DNA of 64,000 bases from Marinomonas maritima (GTDB lineage: Bacteria; Pseudomonadota; Gammaproteobacteria; Pseudomonadales; Marinomonadaceae): positions 558,001 to 622,000 of the forward strand of contig NZ_JAMZEG020000002.1 in assembly GCF_024435075.2 (NCBI RefSeq), written 5' to 3'. Shown piece by piece: positions 25,566 through 34,840 of the stretch. The stretch's first letter is position 1. The number at the start of each line of letters is the position of its first letter. The notes under the pieces were generated by a model. The model did not search any database. It was given only the letters and a program-made list of their open reading frames with translations, and was not told where the DNA came from. Both the position numbers and the translations under genes were made by a program.

Positions 25566-27713
25566 ATGATGAAAAATAATGTAAACATGAACTTTTACCG
25601 CCAAGATCAGCAGGGCAAAACGCTGGTAGTGGCTTGCCCAGAACAGGGTGCGCCGGAGTTGGTGTTTTTTGGTGATGCATTGCCTGCCAATACGGATTTA
25701 CCGAATTTATATCTATCTAAGCAAATGGCGACGCCACAGGCCATGATTGATCAGCCAGCACCAATGAGCCTGATCCCAGAAGCGGGGCGAGGTTGGTTGC
25801 AATCGCCCGCTATGGAAGCCAGCGCGGAAGATCGCCCCGTGTGGGCGGCGTGTTGGTCATTAATCGACGTGAATGAATCCCAAACCGGTTTGGTGATTCG
25901 TTTAGAAGACAAAGTGGCTCAGCTTTCAATAACGCTAAACATTGGCTTGTTGTCATCTGGCGTGTTGCGTCAACAGTTGACCTTGACCAATCAAGGTCGT
26001 GGCGATGTGGTGGTTCAGCGTTTGGCGTGTACTTTGCCCGTGGCGAGTCATTTTGTTGAACGCATGGGGTTTTATGGCCGTTGGTGCCAAGAGTTTCAGC
26101 AAGAGCGCAGCGACTGGCAGTCGACTTGGCTGCAAGAAAATCGCAATGGCCGTAATTCTCACGCCAACTTTCCAGCGGTGATTGTCGGCGAACAAGGTTT
26201 TGGCGAACAGCAAGGCGAGCTGGTCGGTGCGCATTTAGCGTGGAGTGGAAATCACAGATTAAAAGCCGATTACACAATAGAAGGCCATCGTTATTTACAG
26301 GCGGAAGCCTTGTATTTGCCGGGCGAGATCGTCTTGTCGACAAATGAAACGCTTTTTACACCAGAATTATTGGCCAGCCACAGCTCAGTGGGTTTGAACT
26401 TGATGAGTCAGTTTTTTCATCAAGAAGCTCGCCAGCGTTTGCAGCTTACGAAACCTCGTCCTGTGCATCTCAATACGTGGGAAGCATTCTATTTTGATCA
26501 CGATATGACTCAACTGAAAGCCTTGGCAAAAACCGCGGCAGACGTGGGCGTGGAGCGTTATATCCTCGATGATGGTTGGTTCCGTGGTCGTGATCATGAC
26601 AAAGCGGCGTTGGGCGATTGGTTTGTAGATGAAACAAAATACCCAGACGGTTTGATGCCGCTGATCCGTTACGTCAAAGACGATCTCGGTATGGAATTTG
26701 GTTTGTGGTTCGAGCCCGAAATGGTCAATCCAGATTCCGATCTATTTCGTGCGCATCCTGATTGGGCGTTGCAATTACCTCAATACGACGCGGTATTAGC
26801 ACGAAATCAATTGGTACTGAACCTCGCCAAACCAGAAGCCTATCAATATATTCGTGAACGCTTGTTTGTCTTGTTTACGGAGTATCCGATTGATTACGTG
26901 AAATGGGACATGAATCGAGATTACACCCAACCAAGTGGTGACATTGCGCCACAAGCCCATGCCCAAGTGAATGCTTTGTATCGATTGCTGGATGAGATCA
27001 ACCAAGCGTTTCCAGACATGGAAATCGAAAGCTGTTCGTCCGGCGGCGCGCGAGTGGATTTTGGTATTTTGAATTACACCAAGCGTTTTTGGGCGTCCGA
27101 TTGCAACGACGCATTAGAGCGCCAGAGCATTCAGCGGGGTTTTAGTTATTTCTTTCCGCCCGACGTCATGGGGTCACATATTGGCCCAGATAAAAGCCAT
27201 ACCACCAGCCGAATTCACGGTGTGGCGTTCCGAGCGGGTACAGCCATGTTGGGACATTTGGGCATCGAATGGAACTTACTCGACGCGAACGAAGCGCAAA
27301 AATCGACGCTTGCGAATTGGTTGTCTCATTACAAACAGCATCGTGACATTTTACACAAAGGCAATAACTGGCGTTTACCAAGCGCCGATGGGCGTGCACA
27401 AACGCAATGGGCATTGAGCGAAGACCGTATGCAAGGTTTGGCGGTTTACAGTCAACTTAGTATGCCAAAACAAGCGCAAACCTTACCGGTGCGTTTGCCT
27501 AATTTATTGCCTGAACAGCATTATCGAGTTGAGGTGTTAGAACACAGTCCATTGCCAGGCCACCTTATGAAAGCCTTACCGGCATGGTGGAAAAAAGACC
27601 TTATTTTGAACGGTGCGAGCTTGAGTCAGGTTGGGTTGCAGCTGCCCATTTTAGACCCTGAATCCCTTATTTTATTAAGTATCCAAGCTGTGCCTATGAC
27701 GGAGAATATCTGA
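25566..27713 (+). CDS. Alpha-galactosidase, glycoside hydrolase family 36
   Basis: The ATG at 25566 (MMKNNVNMNFYRQ) with AAAGGG upstream is preferred; a longer frame from 25437 only overlaps the permease. The 715-residue protein has the GH36 catalytic barrel with ILDDGWFRGRDHDKAALGDW, FGLWFEPEMVNPDSDLF, nucleophile Asp448 in KWDMNRDY, the ESCSSGGARVDFGIL motif and acid/base Asp512 in WASDCNDALERQ. No signal peptide is seen, so it acts in the cytoplasm on imported alpha-galactosides such as melibiose or raffinose-type sugars, releasing galactose. Confidence 0.92.
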   Translation: MMKNNVNMNFYRQDQQGKTLVVACPEQGAPELVFFGDALPANTDLPNLYLSKQMATPQAMIDQPAPMSLIPEAGRGWLQSPAMEASAEDRPVWAACWSLIDVNESQTGLVIRLEDKVAQLSITLNIGLLSSGVLRQQLTLTNQGRGDVVVQRLACTLPVASHFVERMGFYGRWCQEFQQERSDWQSTWLQENRNGRNSHANFPAVIVGEQGFGEQQGELVGAHLAWSGNHRLKADYTIEGHRYLQAEALYLPGEIVLSTNETLFTPELLASHSSVGLNLMSQFFHQEARQRLQLTKPRPVHLNTWEAFYFDHDMTQLKALAKTAADVGVERYILDDGWFRGRDHDKAALGDWFVDETKYPDGLMPLIRYVKDDLGMEFGLWFEPEMVNPDSDLFRAHPDWALQLPQYDAVLARNQLVLNLAKPEAYQYIRERLFVLFTEYPIDYVKWDMNRDYTQPSGDIAPQAHAQVNALYRLLDEINQAFPDMEIESCSSGGARVDFGILNYTKRFWASDCNDALERQSIQRGFSYFFPPDVMGSHIGPDKSHTTSRIHGVAFRAGTAMLGHLGIEWNLLDANEAQKSTLANWLSHYKQHRDILHKGNNWRLPSADGRAQTQWALSEDRMQGLAVYSQLSMPKQAQTLPVRLPNLLPEQHYRVEVLEHSPLPGHLMKALPAWWKKDLILNGASLSQVGLQLPILDPESLILLSIQAVPMTENI

Positions 27714-29462
27714 ATGAGCAATGACAATATTGAAGATAAAAAGAAAGATAAAAAACCATTACGCAGTCAACAGTGGTACGGAAAACTAGACAAAGACGGC
27801 TTTATTCATCGCAGCTGGATGAAAAACCAAGGCTTGCCAGATCACAGCTTTGACGGTCGTCCTATCATTGGTATTTGCAATTCGTGGAGCGAACTGACGC
27901 CGTGCAATGCGCACCTTCGTGAATTGGCAGAATACGTGAAACGCGGTGTATGGGAAGCGGGCGGTGTGCCACTTGAATTCCCTGTGATGTCATTGGGTGA
28001 AACACAAATGAAACCGACCGCTATGTTGTTTCGTAATTTGATGAGCATGGATGTCGAAGAATCCATGCGCGCTTACGGCATGGACGGCGTTGTGTTATTG
28101 GGCGGTTGCGACAAGACCACACCAGCGCAATTAATGGGCGCGTGTTCGGTCGATTTGCCAACCATCGTTGTGTCGTCTGGCCCTATGTTGAACGGTAAAT
28201 ATCGCGGTAAAGACATTGGTTCTGGCACAGACGTTTGGAAATTCAGTGAAGCCGTACGCGGCGGCAAAATGAGCCTAGACGAATTTATGCGTGCCGAATC
28301 GGGCATGTCTCGCTCGCGTGGAACCTGTATGACCATGGGCACCGCGTCGACCATGGCGTGCCTAGTGGAAGCTTTGGGCATGTCGTTACCTGAAAACGGT
28401 ACTTTGCCAGCGGTGGACGCGCGTCGTCAGGCGTTGGCGCACATGACTGGCGGGCGTATTGTCGAGATGGTCAAAGAAGACCTTAAACCCTCTGACATTC
28501 TGACCAAATCTGCTTTTGAAAATGCCATTCGTGCGAATGCGGCGATTGGCGGTTCCACCAATGCGGTGGTGCATTTATTGGCGATTGCCGGACGAGTTGG
28601 GGTGGATTTGACCCTAGACGATTGGGATCGCATCGGGGCAGAAATCCCTTGTTTGGTGGATTTAATGCCATCGGGTCGCTTCCTCATGGAAGATTTTCAT
28701 TACGCGGGCGGTTTCCCCGCCTTGATCCAGCGCTTGAGTCATCTGTTTGATATGACGACGAATACCGTTTGTGGCGCGAGCTTGGGCGAGATCACCGAAG
28801 GCGCGGAATGTTTTAACGAAGACGTTATTCGTCCTCTTGATAATCCCTTACGAGCCAATGCCGGCATTGCGGTATTGCGCGGTAATTTGTCACCACAAGG
28901 GGCGATTATTAAACCAAGCGCGGCGACGCCAGAATTACTGCAACACACCGGCAAAGCCGTGGTGTTTGAAAATATCGAAGACTACAAAGCGCGTATCGAT
29001 ACGCCGGAATTGGACGTGGATAAAGATTCTATTTTGGTTTTAAAAGGCTGTGGGCCAAAAGGCTATCCGGGCATGCCAGAAGTCGGCAACATGGCCTTGC
29101 CAAGTAAGTTATTAGAACAAGGTGTTACCGACATGGTACGCATCAGTGATGCACGCATGAGCGGCACCGCGTTTGGCACCGTCGTGCTGCATGTGGCACC
29201 GGAATCCACCATGGGTGGGCCATTGGCGTTGGTACAACACGGTGATGAAATTACCCTTGATGTAGAAGGACGTGGTTTGCATTTGCACATCACGGACGAA
29301 GAAATGGCACGCCGTAAAGCCGCATGGCAACCAGAAAAAAGTGATTACCATCGCGGTTACGCAAAATTGTACCTCGATCACGTAATGCAAGCCGATCAAG
29401 GTGCTGACTTGGATTTCCTCGTCGGCAGCAGTGGCTCGAAAGTGAGTCGGGAGTCCCATTAA
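27714..29462 (+). CDS. IlvD/Edd-family sugar-acid dehydratase, probable D-galactonate dehydratase
   Basis: This 582-residue protein belongs to the dihydroxy-acid/phosphogluconate dehydratase family with an Fe-S cluster. It has CNSWSELTPCNAHL, VVLLGGCDKTTPAQLMGA, ANAAIGGSTNAVVHLLAIAG and a C-terminal ISDARMSGTAFGTVVLHVAP. Close relatives act on arabinonate, xylonate, fuconate or galactonate. Placed between galactose-releasing enzymes and KDGal kinase, it is best read as the galactonate dehydratase making 2-keto-3-deoxygalactonate. It is not the ilvD of branched-chain synthesis. ATG starts directly after the alpha-galactosidase stop. Confidence 0.85.
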   Translation: MSNDNIEDKKKDKKPLRSQQWYGKLDKDGFIHRSWMKNQGLPDHSFDGRPIIGICNSWSELTPCNAHLRELAEYVKRGVWEAGGVPLEFPVMSLGETQMKPTAMLFRNLMSMDVEESMRAYGMDGVVLLGGCDKTTPAQLMGACSVDLPTIVVSSGPMLNGKYRGKDIGSGTDVWKFSEAVRGGKMSLDEFMRAESGMSRSRGTCMTMGTASTMACLVEALGMSLPENGTLPAVDARRQALAHMTGGRIVEMVKEDLKPSDILTKSAFENAIRANAAIGGSTNAVVHLLAIAGRVGVDLTLDDWDRIGAEIPCLVDLMPSGRFLMEDFHYAGGFPALIQRLSHLFDMTTNTVCGASLGEITEGAECFNEDVIRPLDNPLRANAGIAVLRGNLSPQGAIIKPSAATPELLQHTGKAVVFENIEDYKARIDTPELDVDKDSILVLKGCGPKGYPGMPEVGNMALPSKLLEQGVTDMVRISDARMSGTAFGTVVLHVAPESTMGGPLALVQHGDEITLDVEGRGLHLHITDEEMARRKAAWQPEKSDYHRGYAKLYLDHVMQADQGADLDFLVGSSGSKVSRESH

Positions 29463-30235
29463 TGATAAATAATAAAAACATGACAATTTATCCCAGCTTG
29501 GCCGGTCGCCATGCGCTGGTAAGTGGCGGGGCGTCCGGCATTGGTGAAGCACTGGTGCGAGCGTTGGCGCAGCAAGGTTGTTTGGTGAGTTTTTTTGATA
29601 TCGACCAAGCGGCAGGTGATGCGTTGGCAAAAGCGTTGAATGCGCAGGGTTATCAGGCGCATTTTGATCTGGTGGATTTGACGCATATCGAGACGCTGAA
29701 AGACACCATTCATGGTCGCATATCGGCGTGGGGTGCGATTCGAATCTTGGTGAATAACGCGGCGAATGATCATCGTCATACGTTGCAAGAACTGACGTCG
29801 GAACAATTTGATCAATGTATGTCGGTGAATTTGAAACATCACTTCTTTGCTGCACAAGCGGTGGCCCCAGCGATGGCGGCAGCCGGTGGCGGCAGTATTA
29901 TTAACATGAGTTCCAATTCCTGGATGCTTGGGTTAGCGGGTTATCCGGGGTATGTCACGGCAAAAGCGGGCATTTCTGGTTTAACAAAAGGCTTGGCTCG
30001 TGAGTTGGGCGCGCAAAAAATTCGTGTCAATACGGTGTTGCCCGGTTGGGTGATGACGGAAAAACAAAAGCGATTGTGGCTAACGCCAGACGCCGAAGCA
30101 GAGTTAATGACGCAGCAATCATTGAAAGAAAAAATTGAGCCGGAAGATGTGGCGGATTTGGTGTTGTTCTTAGGCGCAGACGACAGCCGGATGATTTCTG
30201 GACAAAGTCTGGTGGTTGATGGAGGACGTTTGTAA
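29462..30235 (+). CDS. Short-chain dehydrogenase, probable D-galactose 1-dehydrogenase
   Basis: This 257-residue SDR has the nucleotide-binding SGGASGIGEA motif, NNAAND, the catalytic Ser (MSSNSW), YVTAK and a C-terminal SGQSLVVDGGRL. The acidic FFDIDQA after the second strand suggests NAD preference. In this cluster the missing oxidation step is galactose to galactonolactone, and SDR-type galactose dehydrogenases are known, so that role is assigned by context. Its start and stop each share a base with the neighbouring genes. Confidence 0.82.
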   Translation: MINNKNMTIYPSLAGRHALVSGGASGIGEALVRALAQQGCLVSFFDIDQAAGDALAKALNAQGYQAHFDLVDLTHIETLKDTIHGRISAWGAIRILVNNAANDHRHTLQELTSEQFDQCMSVNLKHHFFAAQAVAPAMAAAGGGSIINMSSNSWMLGLAGYPGYVTAKAGISGLTKGLARELGAQKIRVNTVLPGWVMTEKQKRLWLTPDAEAELMTQQSLKEKIEPEDVADLVLFLGADDSRMISGQSLVVDGGRL

Positions 30236-31209
30236 TGACCTCCTCAAAAACGATTTCACCGACTATTAGTGACAGCGCGAGCTTTATCGCGGTCGATTGG
30301 GGAACCACCAATTTACGTGCCTTTTTGATGAGTCAAGATGGTGACATTCAGGCACGACGTGACAGTGACCAAGGTATGTTGAAGCTTGATATGTCGGAGT
30401 TCGAAGCCGTATTAGCCGATTTATTAGGCGACTGGTTAACACCCAATTTACCCATTTATATGTCGGGCATGGTCGGTAGTCGTGGTGGTTGGCAAGAAGT
30501 GCCGTACTTACATTGCCCGATAAAGCTCAGTGATTTGTCAAAAAATCTGCATTGGTTAAAAACCGATTTGCCTAATCCCATTGCGATTGTTCCCGGTTTG
30601 CAAGGAAAAGGCATCGCGAGGTATCACGATGTGATGCGTGGTGAAGAGACACAATTATTAGGCGCAATGGATTGGTTGGAAGCGCAGGGTCGGACCGAGG
30701 AAGCCCCTGTTTTTTGTTTGCCCGGAACACACTGCAAATGGGTGCAAATCCAAAACGGCCATGTGACACAATTTTCGACTTCGATTACGGGTGAGTTGTT
30801 TGCGCGTCTCAACGATGAATCCAGTTTGGTCAAAGGGCTGCCTAAGTCGGATGAGTTAAACGAAAGCGCGTTTAATCAAGGTGTATTGGCCAGCCAACAA
30901 AACGGTGGCATTTTGCATCACTTGTTTAGTGCTCGCAGTCGATTTGTGTGCGGTGAATTGGCCGCCGATGAAGTGAGAGATTATTTGTCGGGCGTGGTGA
31001 TTGGGCATGATGTGAATGACACTTTACTGGCGTTCGAGTCGGCGTCACTGAGCACGCCAGAAAGCCCGGTTGTTATTGTCGGAAGCAAAGCATTAAGCGC
31101 ACGTTATGCGTTGGCGTTGGCTTCTCGTCATCTTAAATCTGAGTTTTTAGACGCCAGCGAGGCGAGTATTCGCGGCTTAAAACGTTTGGCGAATAAAGGA
31201 GCGAAATGA
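30235..31209 (+). CDS. dgoK: 2-dehydro-3-deoxygalactonokinase
   Basis: This 324-residue protein begins FIAVDWGTTNLRAFLMSQDG, the phosphate-1 motif of DgoK. It has MSGMVGSRGGWQEVPYLHCP, GLQGKGIARYHDVMRGEETQ, CLPGTHCKWVQI and TGELFARL. It phosphorylates 2-keto-3-deoxygalactonate at C6 with ATP. It overlaps the aldolase gene by four bases (ATGA), the usual dgoK-dgoA coupling. Confidence 0.93.
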   Translation: MTSSKTISPTISDSASFIAVDWGTTNLRAFLMSQDGDIQARRDSDQGMLKLDMSEFEAVLADLLGDWLTPNLPIYMSGMVGSRGGWQEVPYLHCPIKLSDLSKNLHWLKTDLPNPIAIVPGLQGKGIARYHDVMRGEETQLLGAMDWLEAQGRTEEAPVFCLPGTHCKWVQIQNGHVTQFSTSITGELFARLNDESSLVKGLPKSDELNESAFNQGVLASQQNGGILHHLFSARSRFVCGELAADEVRDYLSGVVIGHDVNDTLLAFESASLSTPESPVVIVGSKALSARYALALASRHLKSEFLDASEASIRGLKRLANKGAK

Positions 31210-31859
31210 ACATGACACATTCTTTTGATGCACTGATGCAAGAGTTTCCCATGGTGGCCATTTTACGAGGCATTCGAAAAGACGAAGTGGTTGAGCATAC
31301 CCGTGTTCTGATTGACGCGGGCTTTCGTTTGATCGAGGTGCCGCTGAATTCGCCAGAACCGTTTGTCAGTATTCGCTTGTTGCAAGAGACCTTTGGTGAT
31401 CAGGCGGTGATTGGGGCGGGGACGGTATTGACCATGGCGCAATTAACCGAATTGGTTGCCACGGGTGCAAAATTAATGGTGTGTCCACACACGGATCCAG
31501 AACTGATTAAAGCCGCGAAAGTGGCGGGGTTGTTCGCCATGCCGGGTTTCTTTACCGCGAGTGAAGCATTTGCGGCGCTGCACGCGGGCGCAGATGCGGT
31601 GAAATTATTTCCGGCAGAAGCCTTGCCAACGATCAATGTGGTGAAAGCCTTAGGCGCGGTGATTCCAGCCGACACTTGGTTGTGTCCGGTTGGCGGCGTG
31701 ACACCAGACAATGTGGCCGATTATTTTAATGTGGGCGCGCGAGGCTTTGGCTTGGGTTCTGCCTTGTACAAAAAAGGGCAATCCGTGGAAACGACGAAGG
31801 CCAATGCACAGGCTTTTGCGGCAGCTTGGAAGGCTTTTCAAGTTGGTGCTGTAAACTAG
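31206..31859 (+). CDS. dgoA: 2-dehydro-3-deoxy-6-phosphogalactonate aldolase
   Basis: This 217-residue class I aldolase of the KDPG/KDPGal family has catalytic Glu44 (RLIEVPLNSP) and Schiff-base Lys133 (ADAVKLFPAE). Other family blocks are VAILRGIRKDEV, VIGAGTVLT and MPGFFTASEAFAALHAGAD. It splits KDPGal into pyruvate and glyceraldehyde 3-phosphate, the last step of the De Ley-Doudoroff pathway. The Leu-Asn-Ser-Pro after the Glu (rather than Thr-Leu-Arg-Thr) favours the galacto-type enzyme. Confidence 0.92.
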   Translation: MNMTHSFDALMQEFPMVAILRGIRKDEVVEHTRVLIDAGFRLIEVPLNSPEPFVSIRLLQETFGDQAVIGAGTVLTMAQLTELVATGAKLMVCPHTDPELIKAAKVAGLFAMPGFFTASEAFAALHAGADAVKLFPAEALPTINVVKALGAVIPADTWLCPVGGVTPDNVADYFNVGARGFGLGSALYKKGQSVETTKANAQAFAAAWKAFQVGAVN

Positions 31860-31887
31860 AAAAAAGGCAACGAGGAGAATAAAAATA

Positions 31888-32757
31888 ATGAAGCAAATCA
31901 GTACTCAGCGCCATCAATTAGCGGAAGGGCCATTTTGGAGCCAAGCCGAGCAAGCCTTATATTGGGTCGACATTCCCGCTTGCCAAGTGTGGCGTTGGCA
32001 CCAAGCGTCGAATGAGACCCAACATTGGACACTGCCGAAAAAAGTCTCTGCGGTGTTTACCACTCAGAGCGATCGTCTGTTAGTCGCTCTGTCTGATGAA
32101 ATTGCGTATTTAGATAAAACCACGGGCGAGTTAGAACACCTGTGCGATTTAGACACCGATATTGCTGGCAATCGAAGTAACGACGCTAAGTGCGACCCGA
32201 ATGGTGTGCTTTGGGTTGGCACTATGGACGACGCCGAAAAGGTCGCGTCGGGTCGACTGTGGAAAATCACACCCGAAGGCAAAAAAACGCTTATGTTAGA
32301 AGGCATTGGCATTGCCAATACACTGGCGTGGGACGAGTCACGCGGGCGCTTTTATTTTGGCGATTCCATGACCCGAAAAGTACACGCTTTTCCGTATCCT
32401 GAATTTTATGACGTGCGCAAACAGACGCCATTTTTCGAAGTGAAAGAAGGCATTGGCGCGGACGGTTCTTGTCTCGATGCCGACGATTGTTTATGGAATG
32501 CAAACTGGGATGGTGCTCGCATTGTGCGCTATAGCCCTGATGGCGAAGTACTACAAACGATTGAATTGCCTTTTTCTAAGCCAACGTGTTGTGTGTTTGG
32601 CGGCGAGAATGGCATGACCTTATTTATCACGTCGGCCAGTGTGGCAACGAATGATGAAACGTTGGCGAATCAACCGTTGGCAGGTCATGTGGTGGCGATC
32701 GATTTAACCAAAATGAACATTGCCGGTGCGCCAAGCCAGCCTTTCGCAGGAGCATAG
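31888..32757 (+). CDS. SMP-30/gluconolactonase family lactonase, probable galactonolactonase
   Basis: This 289-residue six-bladed propeller of the SMP-30/regucalcin type has the metal-binding Glu in LAEGPFWSQAEQALYWVDI, Asn/Asp in NDAKCDPNGVLWVGTMDD, and NTLAWDESRGRFYFGDSMTR. It also has GIGADGSCLDADDCLWNANW. It opens sugar lactones using a divalent metal. In this operon it would turn galactonolactone into galactonate. The CGAGGAG ribosome site lies nine bases before the ATG. Confidence 0.9.
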   Translation: MKQISTQRHQLAEGPFWSQAEQALYWVDIPACQVWRWHQASNETQHWTLPKKVSAVFTTQSDRLLVALSDEIAYLDKTTGELEHLCDLDTDIAGNRSNDAKCDPNGVLWVGTMDDAEKVASGRLWKITPEGKKTLMLEGIGIANTLAWDESRGRFYFGDSMTRKVHAFPYPEFYDVRKQTPFFEVKEGIGADGSCLDADDCLWNANWDGARIVRYSPDGEVLQTIELPFSKPTCCVFGGENGMTLFITSASVATNDETLANQPLAGHVVAIDLTKMNIAGAPSQPFAGA

Positions 32758-32760
32758 AAG

Positions 32761-34731
32761 ATGAAATTAGGCGTTTGTTATTACCCTGAACATTGGCCAA
32801 AAAGCCGTTGGGTGGAAGATGCGCAGCATATGCAGCGCATTGGCATTGAATACGTTCGTATTGGCGAGTTCAGCTGGAGCACGATTGAACCAGAACCCAA
32901 TGAGTTGCATTGGCAATGGTTGGATGAATCATTAGACATTCTTCACGCTCATGGCTTGAAAGTAATTTTAGGCACACCTACTGCGACACCGCCAAAGTGG
33001 CTGGTGGATCGTCATCCTTCTATGTTGGCAAAAGACGAGCAGGGGCGAGTGCGAGGCTTTGGCTCTCGTCGGCATTACACATTTGCCAGTCTGGAGTATC
33101 GAGAAGAGTGCCACCGAATAGTGACGTTAATGGCCGAGCGCTATGGTCAACATCCTGCCGTGGTGTCTTGGCAGACCGACAATGAATACGGCTGTCACAA
33201 CACCATTTTAAGCTATGCCGAAACGGATTTGGTCGCGTTTCGTATTTGGTTGGCAGAGAAATACGGCACGATTGCGGCGCTAAACAAAGCGTGGGGCAAT
33301 GTCTTTTGGAGCATGGATTATCGTTCGTTCGATGAAATTGAATTGCCGAATTTGACCGTGACCGAAGCGAATCCTTCTCATCGTTTGGACTTTCAGCGTT
33401 GTTGTTCAGACCAAGTGGTTGCCTTTAATAAGCTGCAAGTGGCTATTCTGCGAGAGCATTCTGCGGGGCGTGATTTGGTTCATAACTACATGGGCTTTTT
33501 TACCGCGTTTGACCATCATAAAGTCGGTCAAGATTTGGATGTGGCGAGTTGGGATACCTACCCACTGGGCTTTTTGGATCAAGAAGCCATTTATACCGAA
33601 GAAGAAAAGCACGCGTATTTACGGGTTGGTCATCCTGACTTTGGCGCGTTTCATCATGATTTGTATCGTGGGTGTGGAAAAGGCCGTTTGTGGATCATGG
33701 AGCAACAACCAGGCCCAGTGAATTGGGCGCCACATAACCCAACGCCGGCAAATGGCGCCGTGCGTTTATGGACGTGGGAAGCCTTTTCTCATGGTGCGGA
33801 ACTTGTCTCGTATTTCCGTTGGCGTCAGGCGCCTTTTGGGCAAGAACAAATGCACGCGGGTTTATTGCGACCGGATGCACAAGAAGCCGAAGCCGCACAA
33901 GAAGCCGCTTTAGTTGCCGCGGAAGTGAAGGTGTTGGCGGAATCCTTGGGGCTGGATGCTGAAGCGTTGATGTCTTTGCCGAGCGCAGGGAAAGTCGCGT
34001 TAATGTTTGATTACGACGCTTGTTGGTCGCTGGATATCCAGCCTCAATCCCGCGCTTATCGTTATTTATTCTGGTGTTATCGCTTGTATGAAGCCCTGCG
34101 TGAGCTTGGCTTATCTGTCGACATTATTCCCAGTGATGCGTCTTTGGATACTTATGAGTTGCTGGTTTTACCGGCACAGGCGCATGTCTCCTCAGGGTTA
34201 CAGGCAAGGCTGAATACATTTAAAGGCGTGTTGCTAGCGGGACCTAGAACGGGCAGCAAAACCGATAGCTATCAAATTCCTGACAACCTTGCACCAGGGC
34301 CGTTGGCGAGTTTATTACCGCTGACAGTAGAGCGTGTTGATGCGTTACCTAATCACACTCAGCCAGCAGTATCTGGCCGTTGGGGCGCGGGCAATCTAAT
34401 GCATTGGCATGAACAAATTAAAACGACACTGCCTTGTTTGTTAAAAGATGATGGTGGCAACCCTGTGTTGATGGGAGAAGGGCGTCATTTTTACCTTGGT
34501 TCTTGTATCGACAATGGCTTATTAAAAGCGAGTTTGAGCAAATTGGCAGATCTCGCAGAGCTAACGACTCAATATCTACCTAAAGGCGTTCGAGTTCGTG
34601 AACGTGGCAAGGTTATTTTTGCCTTTAATTACGCGTCTCATGAGGTGTTTTTTGAACCAGAAGGGGCTGAGTTGATCATTGGTCATCGTCATTTAGCGGC
34701 GGCTGGAGTGTCGATTTGGAAAAAGTGTTAA
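32761..34731 (+). CDS. Beta-galactosidase, glycoside hydrolase family 42
   Basis: This 656-residue protein opens GVCYYPEHWPKSRWVEDAQH, characteristic of GH42. The acid/base Glu142 is in WQTDNEYGCHNT and the nucleophile Glu314 in LWIMEQQPGPVNWAPHNP. A trimerisation (class I glutamine amidotransferase-like) domain follows from about residue 395 (KVALMFDYDACWSLDIQPQS) and a small C-terminal beta domain ends it. No signal peptide is present, so it acts inside the cell on imported beta-galactosides. GH42 enzymes often prefer galacto-oligosaccharides to lactose. It is three bases after the lactonase gene. Confidence 0.93.
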   Translation: MKLGVCYYPEHWPKSRWVEDAQHMQRIGIEYVRIGEFSWSTIEPEPNELHWQWLDESLDILHAHGLKVILGTPTATPPKWLVDRHPSMLAKDEQGRVRGFGSRRHYTFASLEYREECHRIVTLMAERYGQHPAVVSWQTDNEYGCHNTILSYAETDLVAFRIWLAEKYGTIAALNKAWGNVFWSMDYRSFDEIELPNLTVTEANPSHRLDFQRCCSDQVVAFNKLQVAILREHSAGRDLVHNYMGFFTAFDHHKVGQDLDVASWDTYPLGFLDQEAIYTEEEKHAYLRVGHPDFGAFHHDLYRGCGKGRLWIMEQQPGPVNWAPHNPTPANGAVRLWTWEAFSHGAELVSYFRWRQAPFGQEQMHAGLLRPDAQEAEAAQEAALVAAEVKVLAESLGLDAEALMSLPSAGKVALMFDYDACWSLDIQPQSRAYRYLFWCYRLYEALRELGLSVDIIPSDASLDTYELLVLPAQAHVSSGLQARLNTFKGVLLAGPRTGSKTDSYQIPDNLAPGPLASLLPLTVERVDALPNHTQPAVSGRWGAGNLMHWHEQIKTTLPCLLKDDGGNPVLMGEGRHFYLGSCIDNGLLKASLSKLADLAELTTQYLPKGVRVRERGKVIFAFNYASHEVFFEPEGAELIIGHRHLAAAGVSIWKKC

Positions 34732-34748
34732 AAAAGCTAAAAATAAAA

Positions 34749-34762
34749 TGGAACTTAGTTTC
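34749..34762. promoter_or_regulatory. Candidate IclR operator 2
   Basis: TGGAACTTAGTTTC lies in the 109-base gap between the beta-galactosidase and binding-protein genes. Its reverse complement nearly equals the site at 34797 (12 to 13 of 14 bases). It shares TGGAACTT with the site at 23734. Confidence 0.62.
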
Positions 34763-34796
34763 TTTTATTGATTATGCGTTAAAATTGATTAATAAT

Positions 34797-34810
34797 GAAA
34801 CCTAGTTCCA
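34797..34810. promoter_or_regulatory. Candidate IclR operator 3
   Basis: GAAACCTAGTTCCA is oriented opposite to the site at 34749, 34 bases away. Together they bracket the presumed promoter of the solute-binding-protein gene. Confidence 0.62.
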
Positions 34811-34840
34811 ATTAATAAAATAAAAAGAGGGCTTAGTTAA

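Noticed and set aside
27714..29462. Branched-chain dihydroxy-acid dehydratase (ilvD)
   Set aside because: The protein is in the family, but the operon context and length fit a sugar-acid dehydratase.
29112..29857. Leftward 247-residue frame across the dehydratase and dehydrogenase genes
   Set aside because: It is antisense to two well-supported genes, with Cys/His/Arg-rich shadow composition.
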